Positions 7,555-13,690 of a stretch of 13,690 nucleotides of DNA are shown in pieces. The notes beneath the pieces were generated by a model, which saw only the letters and a program-made list of their open reading frames with translations, did no database searches and was not told the origin of the DNA. The position numbers were made by a program, and so were the translations under genes. Source of the DNA: an uncultured Rhodovulum sp. (GTDB lineage: Bacteria > Pseudomonadota > Alphaproteobacteria > Rhodobacterales > Rhodobacteraceae); the NCBI GenBank assembly GCA_946221765.1, contig CAMIMK010000053.1, positions 1-13,690 of the forward strand, written 5' to 3'. Each line of letters starts with the position of its first letter. Position 1 is the stretch's first letter.

Positions 7555-9045
7555 ATGCAGCCCCCCAACCCTCTCGGCCAGCTGCCCGTCATCCTGCCGC
7601 CCACCGAATCCGACGTGCTGCACAGCGACGCGGCGGCCGCGGTGGCCGACGTCCGCAGGCGCTACGACGTCGCCACCAGCTTCCTGCGCGGGCATTTCGC
7701 CCGGGTGATGGGGGGCGCGGCGCCCGAGGGCCGCTATCGCGCCTTCTACCCGCAGGTCAGCGTCAGCACGGCCAGCTTCGCCAAGGTCGACTCGCGCCTG
7801 TCCTTCGGCCATGTCGCCGAACCCGGCACCTACCGCACCACGATCACGCGGCCGGATCTCTTCGAGGGCTACCTGACCCAGCAGATCCGGCTGCTGATCG
7901 ACAACCACGGCATGCCGGTGCGCGTCGGCACTTCGGACACGGCGATCCCGCTCCATTTCGCCATGGAGGAAGGCGCGCATGTGGAGGGCTCGATCGCCGA
8001 GGCCCTGCACCGCCCGCTGCGCGATCTCTTCGACGTGCCCGACCTGACGACGACCGACGACTTCATCGTCAACGGCATGGCCCGGCCCGATGCAGAGGGC
8101 GCGCGCCCGCTCGCGCCCTTCACGGCCCAGCGCATCGACTATTCGCTGGCCCGCCTCGCCCACTACACCGCCACGAGCCCGGCCTATTTCCAGAACCACG
8201 TGCTGTTCACGAACTACCAGTTCTACATGGACGAGTTCGTCGCCTATGCCCGCGCCGCCCTCGCCGACCCGCAGTCGGGCTACGAGGCGCTCGTCGAGCC
8301 GGGGAATGTCATCTCGACCCGCGACGGGTCGAACGGGGCGCCGACGGGGCGCCAGCCGCAGATGCCGACCTATCACCTGATCCGGCCGAACCACTCGGGG
8401 ATCACGATGGTGAACATCGGCGTCGGCCCGTCCAATGCCAAGACCATCACCGACCATATCGCCGTGCTGCGCCCGCATGTCTGGCTGATGGTCGGCCACT
8501 GCGCCGGCCTCCGGAACTCGCAGTCCCTCGGCGACTATGTCCTCGCACATGCCTACATGCGCGAGGATCACGTCCTCGACGACGACCTGCCGGTCTGGGT
8601 CCCGATCCCCGCGCTCGCCGAGGTGCAGGTGGCGCTGGAGAATGCCGTGGCGGAGGTCACAGGCTATTCCGGCTACGAGCTGAAGCGGATCATGCGCACC
8701 GGCACCGTGGCGACGATCGACAACCGCAACTGGGAGCTGCGCGACCAGGCCGGCCCGGTGGCCCGGCTGAACCAGGCCCGCGCCATCGCGCTCGACATGG
8801 AGAGCGCGACGATCGCCGCCAACGGCTTCCGCTTCCGGGTGCCCTACGGCACCCTGCTCTGCGTCTCGGACAAGCCGCTCCATGGCGAACTGAAGCTGCC
8901 GGGCATGGCGACCGCCTTCTACAAGCGGCAGGTCGCCCAGCATCTGCGGATCGGAGTCCGGGCGCTGGAGGCCCTGCGCGACATGCCGCTGGAGAAGCTG
9001 CACTCGCGAAAGCTGCGCAGTTTCGACGAGACCGCCTTCCTCTGA
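7555..9045 (+). CDS. amn: AMP nucleosidase
   Basis: Hydrolyses AMP to adenine and ribose 5-phosphate, thus lowering AMP and feeding adenine to the deaminase encoded just upstream. The 496-aa length fits the family (E. coli Amn is about 484). The N-terminal AMP-nucleosidase-specific domain occupies roughly residues 15-180; the C-terminal purine-nucleoside-phosphorylase-like catalytic domain shows GVGPSNAKT (289-297), MVGHCAGLR (312-320), LDMES (413-417) and VSDKPLHGE (437-445, with the likely catalytic D438). The ATG at 7555 lies 5 nt after the stop of the deaminase gene, and GGTGAG around that stop serves as ribosome site; an in-frame GTG at 7546 would overlap the upstream stop but has no Shine-Dalgarno. 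The genes are clearly one transcription unit. In E. coli, Amn is phosphate- and ATP-regulated; nothing in this sequence shows its control here. Confidence 0.95.
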   Translation: MQPPNPLGQLPVILPPTESDVLHSDAAAAVADVRRRYDVATSFLRGHFARVMGGAAPEGRYRAFYPQVSVSTASFAKVDSRLSFGHVAEPGTYRTTITRPDLFEGYLTQQIRLLIDNHGMPVRVGTSDTAIPLHFAMEEGAHVEGSIAEALHRPLRDLFDVPDLTTTDDFIVNGMARPDAEGARPLAPFTAQRIDYSLARLAHYTATSPAYFQNHVLFTNYQFYMDEFVAYARAALADPQSGYEALVEPGNVISTRDGSNGAPTGRQPQMPTYHLIRPNHSGITMVNIGVGPSNAKTITDHIAVLRPHVWLMVGHCAGLRNSQSLGDYVLAHAYMREDHVLDDDLPVWVPIPALAEVQVALENAVAEVTGYSGYELKRIMRTGTVATIDNRNWELRDQAGPVARLNQARAIALDMESATIAANGFRFRVPYGTLLCVSDKPLHGELKLPGMATAFYKRQVAQHLRIGVRALEALRDMPLEKLHSRKLRSFDETAFL

Positions 9046-9050
9046 CAGGC

Positions 9051-9091
9051 GCGGAATACCGCACCTGCCGCTCAAAGCGGCAGGATTCCGC
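9051..9091 (+). terminator. Two-tier stem-loop after amn, possible terminator or 3'-end structure
   Basis: Starting 5 nt after the amn stop, an inner perfect 8-bp stem (CCTGCCGC 9064-9071 with GCGGCAGG 9077-9084, loop TCAAA) is enclosed by an outer perfect 7-bp stem (GCGGAAT 9051-9057 with ATTCCGC 9085-9091), with a 6-nt bulge on the 5' side only. It must be stable, but no T-run follows (next bases CTATAG), so it is not a standard intrinsic terminator. It may protect the mRNA 3' end or act in rho-dependent or U-less termination. The structure is seen; its role is inferred. Confidence 0.5.
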
Positions 9092-9134
9092 CTATAGATC
9101 GAAGCATTTCTGCAACATTCTCTCTCAGGTTGTG

Positions 9135-9150
9135 AAAAACAGGGGTTTTT
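9135..9150. repeat. A/T-rich inverted repeat upstream of HU gene
   Basis: AAAAAC (9135-9140) and GTTTTT (9145-9150) form a perfect 6-bp inverted repeat around AGGG, in a locally AT-rich patch within GC-rich surroundings. It lies about 118 nt before the HU start codon and about 45 nt after the stem-loop that ends the amn unit. It could be an operator for the HU promoter or a weak second terminator whose T-run is the right arm. No convincing -35/-10 pair was found next to it. Confidence 0.3.
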
Positions 9151-9267
9151 GCAGGGTTTCGAGCGTGGACGCCAATTGAGTTGCGGTTCGGCCGCCGCTT
9201 AAGGTCCCCGGCACGGCCGCGCCCAAGGCGGGCGGGCTCGAGTCGCAGGACCGAGAGGGAGACCAGA

Positions 9268-9558
9268 ATGACCCAGAAACCCATGACCAAGACGCAGCTC
9301 GTCGCCGCCATTGCCGAGTCGGCCCAGATGGACAAGGCCGCGGCGAACCGCGCCCTGGAGGCCCTCACCGACATCGTGACCAAGGAAGTCGCCTCGGGCG
9401 GCGCGGTCACCCTGCCGGGCCTCGGCAAGTTCGCCTGCCGCGCCCGTCCCGAGCGCCAGGTGCGCAATCCCTCGACCGGCGAACAGATGACCAAGCCCGC
9501 GGACCGCGTGGCAAAGGTAACCATTGCCAAGCAGCTCAAGGATGTGATCAACGCCTGA
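9268..9558 (+). CDS. HU family DNA-binding protein
   Basis: Small nucleoid-associated histone-like protein of 96 aa, which bends and compacts DNA as a dimer. The HU/IHF fold is clear: N-terminal helices with MTKTQLVAAIAES (6-18), the turn GGAVTLPGLGKF (44-55), and the DNA-clasping beta-arm with the RNPSTGE motif (66-72), whose proline intercalates into DNA. It lacks features that would mark it as an IHF subunit, and its form (short N-terminal extension, arm followed by TKPADRVAKVTIAK) is that of HU proteins of Rhodobacterales. The ATG has a strong AGGGAG ribosome site 6-7 nt upstream; the frame is open upstream to 9181 but that part is not HU-like. It seems monocistronic: a 222-bp spacer precedes it and a terminator follows. 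Confidence 0.94.
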   Translation: MTQKPMTKTQLVAAIAESAQMDKAAANRALEALTDIVTKEVASGGAVTLPGLGKFACRARPERQVRNPSTGEQMTKPADRVAKVTIAKQLKDVINA

Positions 9559-9603
9559 CGCATCCGGCCCTGGAGGGCCACAGCCACCTGGACCGGAGGA
9601 ACG

Positions 9604-9633
9604 GGTCGCGCGCGGGCGCGACCTGTTTGTTTT
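9604..9633 (+). terminator. Intrinsic terminator of the HU gene
   Basis: A perfect 8-bp stem (GGTCGCGC 9604-9611 with GCGCGACC 9616-9623) with the 4-nt loop GCGG is followed by TGTTTGTTTT (9624-9633). It lies 45 nt after the HU stop. The T-rich tail ends only 12 nt before the ATG of the next gene, so the terminator lies inside what would be that gene's leader. A smaller hairpin (GGCCCT/AGGGCC, 9566-9579) precedes it. Confidence 0.82.
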
Positions 9634-9645
9634 CGGGAGAAACGC

Positions 9646-10530
9646 ATGGACATCAGGGCGATCGCGCTCGGGCTCTTCTTCGTGGCGGCATGGAGTTCGG
9701 CCTTCGCGGCCGCCCGGCTGATCGTCGCAGACGCGCCGCCCTTCCTGGCCCTCAGCGTGCGCTTCCTGATCTCCGGGACGATCGCCCTCGCCGTCGGCTT
9801 CGCGCTCGGCCAGCGCATCCGCTTCACGAAGGGGCAATGGGCCGGCATCGTGGTCTTCGGCCTCTGCCAGAACGCCCTCTATCTCGGGTTGAACTTCGAG
9901 GCGATGCGCACCGTCGAGGCCAGCGTCGCCGCCGTGATCGCGAGCCTCCTGCCGCTGATCGTCGCGGGGCTCGGACGGATGTTCCTCGGCGACCGCCTGC
10001 CGGCGCTCGGCATCGCCGGCCTCGTCATCGGCTTTCTCGGCGTGCTCGTGATGATGTCGGGGCGCATCGCCGGCGGCTCTGACCTTGCCGGGATGGGCCT
10101 CTGCCTCACCGGCGCGCTGGCGCTGGCGGTGGCGACGCTCCTGGTGCGGAACCTGTCGGCGGGCGGCAATCTCTGGATCGTGGTCGGGATGCAGATGTTC
10201 GTCGGCTCCATCGCCCTCTTTCCCGTGTCGCTGGCGCTGGAGACCTGGCAGGTGCATTTCAGCGCCGCGCTGGCGGGTGCGATGCTCTATGCGATCTTCG
10301 TCGCCGGCCTCGCCGCGACGACCGCCTGGTTCCTGCTGGTGGAGCGGCTCGGGCCGACGCGGGCCGCGGCCTTCCATTTCCTGAACCCGTTCTTCGGCGT
10401 CGCGACGGCGGCTGTCGTGCTCGGCGAGCGGGTGGGGCTGCGCGACGTGCTCGGCGTGACCATCGTCTCGCTTGGCATTTTGATGGTTCAGCGGGCGCGC
10501 CGCCCTCTGGTGCCCGCCCCTGCGGGGTGA
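9646..10530 (+). CDS. EamA/DMT-superfamily inner-membrane transporter
   Basis: Drug/metabolite transporter of 294 aa with the usual ten hydrophobic segments arranged as two EamA repeats (about residues 5-138 and 150-283). Family signs are WSSAFAAARL near the N-terminus (16-25), the loop 'RFLISGTIAL' (39-48), 'LLPLIVAGLGRMFLGDRL' (101-118) and the matching second-repeat segment 'HFLNPFFGVATAAVVLGE' (244-261). Such proteins usually export metabolites or amino acids, but the substrate cannot be read from sequence. The ATG has a GGGAGA ribosome site 5 nt upstream. The HU terminator sits directly in front, so either read-through or a promoter hidden around the terminator must serve it. The gap to mprF is 58 nt on the same strand with no terminator seen, so both could be co-transcribed. 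Confidence 0.9.
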   Translation: MDIRAIALGLFFVAAWSSAFAAARLIVADAPPFLALSVRFLISGTIALAVGFALGQRIRFTKGQWAGIVVFGLCQNALYLGLNFEAMRTVEASVAAVIASLLPLIVAGLGRMFLGDRLPALGIAGLVIGFLGVLVMMSGRIAGGSDLAGMGLCLTGALALAVATLLVRNLSAGGNLWIVVGMQMFVGSIALFPVSLALETWQVHFSAALAGAMLYAIFVAGLAATTAWFLLVERLGPTRAAAFHFLNPFFGVATAAVVLGERVGLRDVLGVTIVSLGILMVQRARRPLVPAPAG

Positions 10531-10588
10531 CAGTCTGCCGGTGCCGAATCCTCCCCTGCGCATGTCGCCCCATCCTCCCGGAGACCAC

Positions 10589-13195
10589 ATGCTCCCGGCA
10601 GCCCCCCCTTCCGACCGAGGCACTGCCCCGGATGCCGATCCCGAGACGCCGGGATTCTTCCGCCGCAACCGGGTCTGGCTGTCGATCCTGGCCCTGCCGG
10701 TCGTCGTCATCGTCGTCGGCTTCGCGATCTATCGCCTGACCGGGCAGGTCCGCTATCAGGATGTCGCACAGGCCCTCGCGGCGACGCCCTGGATCTCGGT
10801 GGCGCTGGCGATCGTGGCCACCACGGTCTCGTTCCTCGCCCTCACCCTCTACGACGTCGAGGCCCTGCGCTTCATCGGGCGCCGCCTGCCCTATCCGCAG
10901 GTGGCCCTGATCGGCTTCTGCGGCTATGCGGTCGGCAACATCGCCGGCTTCGGGCCGTTCAGCGGCGGCGCGATCCGCTATCGCGCCTATTCTCGGCTGG
11001 GGCTCAGCCCCGAGGAGATCGCCAAGGTCATTGCCTTCGTCACCGTCGCCTTCGGCGTCGGCATCGTGGCGATCGCGGCCCTCGCCATCCTGTTCGTGAC
11101 CGAAACGGCCTCCGTCCTGACCGGCATCGGCTCGACGGCGCTGCGCCTCGGGGCCGGGGGCACGCTCCTTGCGCTGGCCGCGATCTTCCTGCTTGCCCGA
11201 CGGGGCCATGCCTTCACCTTTGCCGGCATCGGCCTGCGGCTGCCGGACCTGCGGACCACCCTCCAGCAGTTCGCCATCACCTGCGTCGATGTCGCGGCGG
11301 CGGCCACGGTGCTCTATGTGCTGCTGCCCTACGGCACGGTGAGCTGGTCCGGCCTGCTGGCGGCCTATTCCGTGGCGCTCGGCCTCGGCGTGCTCAGCCA
11401 TGTCCCCGGCGGGCTCGGCGTCTTCGAGACGGTGATGATCGCGACGCTCGGCCATTCGGTCGAGCTGCATACCCTGCTCGGCGCCCTGATCCTCTACCGT
11501 GTCGTCTATTTCATCCTGCCGCTGGTCGTGGCGGTGCTGCTCGTCGTGACCTGGGAGGTGCGGGCGCTGGCCGACGCCCCCGCCATGGCGCCGGTGCGGC
11601 GGATCGGCGGGCGGCTGGCGCCGACCCTGCTCGGCGCCCTGTCGCTCGTCACCGGGGTGGTCCTCGTCTTCATCAGCGTGGCGCCGGTCCCGCACGCGCG
11701 GCTGGTGGCGCTCGAGGCCTTCGTGCCCCTGCCGCTGCTGGAAGGCGCGACCTTCCTGACGAGCCTCCTCGGCCTCCTGCTCATCATCGCCTCGCGCGGG
11801 CTGACCCACCGGCTGGATGGCGCCTGGTGGCTCGCGACCATCACGACGCTGGTCGCGCTCGCCCTGGCACCGATGCGCGCGGGCCATGTGGCGCAGCCGG
11901 CGCTGCTCTGCGTGCTGGCGCTGGCGCTCTATGCCGGGCGGCGCCTCTTCACCCGGCCGGCCTCGCTGTTTCGCGAGGCCCTGACCGCGCGCTGGCTCGC
12001 CACCGTCGCCCTCGTGCTGATCGGGGCATTGTTCCTGCTGTTCTTCGTCCACCGCGACGTGCCCTACAGCCACGAGCTCTGGTGGCAGTTCGAATTCTCC
12101 GCCGACGCCTCGCGCGCGCTCCGGGCGATGTTCGGGGTCTGCCTCGCGGCGACCCTGCTGGCGGTGGCGAGCCTCCTGCGCCATGCCCCGGTGACGGCGC
12201 CCGAGAGCGCCAGCCATCTGGCCCAGGCGCTCGCGATCGTCGACCGGCAGGCCTCGTCAAGCGCCAACCTCGTGCGGATGGGCGACAAGAGCCTGCTCTT
12301 CTCCGAGGACGAGACGGCCTTCCTGATGTACGGCCAGCAGGGCCGGTCGCGCATCGCCCTCTTCGATCCCGTGGGCCCGGCCGAGACCTGGTCCGACCTC
12401 GTGTGGCGCTTCGTCGAGACCAGCCGCGAGGCCGGCTGCCGCCCGGTCCTCTACCAGGTGACACCGGCCCTGCTCGGCGCCTGTGCCGATGCCGGGCTGC
12501 GCGCCTGGAAATTCGGCGAGATGGCGGTGGTGGACCTGACGCGCTTCGACCTGAAGGGCGGCCAGTGGTCGGCCATGCGCAACACCCTGTCCCGCGGCCA
12601 GCGCGATGGCCTGGAATTCGACCTGCTGCTGCCGGCGGCGCTGCCCGGCGTGATCGACGCGCTGGAGCGGGTCTCCGACGCCTGGCTCGCCCATCACAAG
12701 GCCAAGGAAAAGAGCTTCTCGCTCGGCGCCTTCACCCGCGACTACATGCTGTCGCAGCCGGTGGCCGTGCTCCGGCTGAACGGGCGCATCATCGCCTTTG
12801 CCAACCTGCTGACGACGGCGGTCGGCGAGGAATGCTCGATCGACCTCATGCGCTTCCATCCCGAGGCGCCGAGCGGGTCGATGGTCTTCCTGCTGGCCCG
12901 GACCATGCTGCACTTGCGCGACCAGGGCGTGCAGCGGTTCACCCTCGGCATGGCCCCGCTGTCCGGCATGTCCGACAGCGCCCGGGCCCCGACCTGGGAC
13001 GTGATCGGCGGCGCGCTCTTCGAGCACGGAGAGCGGTTCTACAACTTCAAGGGCCTGCGGGCCTTCAAGGAAAAGTTCCGCCCGGACTGGGAGCCGCGGT
13101 ATCTTGCGGTGGCGGGCACGGCCACGCCGATGGTGGCGCTGATGGATGCGACGCTGCTGATCGGCGGTGGACTGAAGGGAGTGATCGGACGATGA
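10589..13195 (+). CDS. mprF: MprF/LpiA aminoacyl-phosphatidylglycerol synthase and flippase
   Basis: Transfers an amino acid (lysine in most family members) from charged tRNA to phosphatidylglycerol and flips the product to the outer leaflet, lowering surface negative charge and raising resistance to cationic peptides and acid. The 868-aa protein is full length: a short cytoplasmic N-tail, about 14 membrane segments between residues 29 and 530 with the flippase motif LSHVPGGLGVFE (269-280), then a cytoplasmic synthase domain (about 550-842) with GDKSLLFSEDETAFLMY (565-581), IDLMRFHPEAP (751-761) and the family signature YNFKGLRAFKEKFRPDWEPRY (818-838). The ATG at 10589 has GGAG 5 nt upstream; in-frame starts at 10541 (GTG) and 10562 (ATG) are possible but have weaker ribosome sites. 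In rhizobia the gene is called lpiA and stands before acvB, as here. The amino acid specificity is not visible. Confidence 0.95.
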   Translation: MLPAAPPSDRGTAPDADPETPGFFRRNRVWLSILALPVVVIVVGFAIYRLTGQVRYQDVAQALAATPWISVALAIVATTVSFLALTLYDVEALRFIGRRLPYPQVALIGFCGYAVGNIAGFGPFSGGAIRYRAYSRLGLSPEEIAKVIAFVTVAFGVGIVAIAALAILFVTETASVLTGIGSTALRLGAGGTLLALAAIFLLARRGHAFTFAGIGLRLPDLRTTLQQFAITCVDVAAAATVLYVLLPYGTVSWSGLLAAYSVALGLGVLSHVPGGLGVFETVMIATLGHSVELHTLLGALILYRVVYFILPLVVAVLLVVTWEVRALADAPAMAPVRRIGGRLAPTLLGALSLVTGVVLVFISVAPVPHARLVALEAFVPLPLLEGATFLTSLLGLLLIIASRGLTHRLDGAWWLATITTLVALALAPMRAGHVAQPALLCVLALALYAGRRLFTRPASLFREALTARWLATVALVLIGALFLLFFVHRDVPYSHELWWQFEFSADASRALRAMFGVCLAATLLAVASLLRHAPVTAPESASHLAQALAIVDRQASSSANLVRMGDKSLLFSEDETAFLMYGQQGRSRIALFDPVGPAETWSDLVWRFVETSREAGCRPVLYQVTPALLGACADAGLRAWKFGEMAVVDLTRFDLKGGQWSAMRNTLSRGQRDGLEFDLLLPAALPGVIDALERVSDAWLAHHKAKEKSFSLGAFTRDYMLSQPVAVLRLNGRIIAFANLLTTAVGEECSIDLMRFHPEAPSGSMVFLLARTMLHLRDQGVQRFTLGMAPLSGMSDSARAPTWDVIGGALFEHGERFYNFKGLRAFKEKFRPDWEPRYLAVAGTATPMVALMDATLLIGGGLKGVIGR

Positions 13196-13690
13196 GAGCC
13201 TTCTTTGCCGTTCTCGCCTGCCTCGGCGCCGCCGCACCGTGGGCGGGGGGCGCTGCGGCCGAGGATTTCTCGGCCGGCGCCATCACGGCCCCGGTCGTCA
13301 GCTTTCCGTCCGGCACGGCGAAGGCGACGGTCCTGCTCGTCTCGGACGCGGCGGGATGGGGCGAGACCGAGACCGGCATCGCCGCCGACCTGACCGCCGC
13401 CGGCGCGATCGTGGTCGGGGTGGACCTGCCGTCCTGGCGCGCGGGCCTCGCCCCCGAGGCGCGCAAATGCCTCTATCTCGTCGCGGATCTGGAAACGATC
13501 AGCCATGCCGTGCAGCGGCAGGCGAAGCTCGACAGCTACCTGCCGCCGATCGCCGCAGGCATCGGCGCCGGCGCGGCGCAGCTCCTCGCGATGGCGGCGC
13601 AGACCCCGAAGGCGACCATCGGCCGGACGGTGGTGGTCGACCCCGCCGACGCGGTGGACCTGGCCAAGCCGCTCTGCACCGATGCCACCC
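13192..13690 (+). CDS. acvB: AcvB/VirJ-family periplasmic protein, C-terminus cut by window edge
   Basis: The first 166 codons of a secreted protein. A signal peptide (MRAFFAVLACLGAAAPWAGGAAA, residues 1-23) ends at an AAA-ED cleavage site. The mature part begins an alpha/beta-hydrolase-like domain: 'ATVLLVSDAAGW' (45-56), 'GAIVVGVDLPSW' (71-82), the family stretch 'CLYLVADLETIS' (93-104), 'YLPPIAAGIGAGAAQLLAMAAQTP' around 116-139, 'ATIGRTVVVDP' (141-151) and C162. No serine nucleophile appears at the G-x-G-x-G turn, as expected of the inactive first domain of AcvB, whose catalytic serine is in the second domain, outside this window. Its ATG overlaps the mprF stop as ATGA, so the two are translationally coupled. 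Known work on Agrobacterium AcvB assigns lysyl-phosphatidylglycerol hydrolysis; the same role is inferred here. A short VirJ-like form cannot be excluded. Confidence 0.85.
   Translation, partial: MRAFFAVLACLGAAAPWAGGAAAEDFSAGAITAPVVSFPSGTAKATVLLVSDAAGWGETETGIAADLTAAGAIVVGVDLPSWRAGLAPEARKCLYLVADLETISHAVQRQAKLDSYLPPIAAGIGAGAAQLLAMAAQTPKATIGRTVVVDPADAVDLAKPLCTDAT

Noticed and set aside
10259..12217. 652-codon minus-strand open frame across the DMT and mprF genes
   Set aside because: Spans two good genes in antisense and is made of charged low-complexity sequence, as expected from third-position GC bias.

Overview
The window is GC-rich and densely coded, with short intergenic gaps. It looks like an alphaproteobacterial chromosome, most likely Rhodobacterales. 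The reasons are the LpiA/MprF-AcvB pair, the glnK-amtB arrangement, and an HU protein of the type common in that group. This placement is inference from gene content and protein style, not from a database match. No mobile element, CRISPR array, tRNA or rRNA was seen, so the region reads as core chromosome rather than an island.

Layout: (1) Positions 1-993, minus strand, hold a GT-B type glycosyltransferase cut by the left edge. (2) Positions 1173-3182, minus strand, hold a class A penicillin-binding protein with intact transglycosylase and transpeptidase motifs. (3) A 264-bp divergent spacer carries a near-perfect sigma-54 (-24/-12) promoter firing rightward into glnK (PII, Tyr51 present) and amtB (ammonium channel), closed by a strong intrinsic terminator at 5206-5234. 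(4) Positions 5288-9045 hold a two-gene purine unit: a single ORF joining a complete free-methionine-(R)-sulfoxide-reductase-type GAF domain to a complete adenine deaminase, then AMP nucleosidase. (5) An HU gene follows with its own terminator. (6) A DMT/EamA exporter is next. (7) A full-length MprF/LpiA aminoacyl-phosphatidylglycerol synthase/flippase overlaps by 4 nt (ATGA) with an AcvB/VirJ-family periplasmic protein that runs off the right edge.

How the genes fit together: AMP nucleosidase splits AMP to adenine and ribose-5-phosphate, and adenine deaminase turns adenine into hypoxanthine and ammonia. The pair therefore drains AMP toward hypoxanthine and releases ammonium, directly downstream of the ammonium uptake and nitrogen-sensing genes, although a terminator separates the two units. 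The most unusual item is the fRMsr/GAF-adenine deaminase fusion. All three reductase cysteines are present at exactly the spacing of the stand-alone enzyme, so the domain looks catalytically or redox competent rather than vestigial. At the right end, the MprF-AcvB pair is a lipid-modification module in which one protein makes and flips aminoacylated phosphatidylglycerol and the other probably removes the amino acid in the periplasm.
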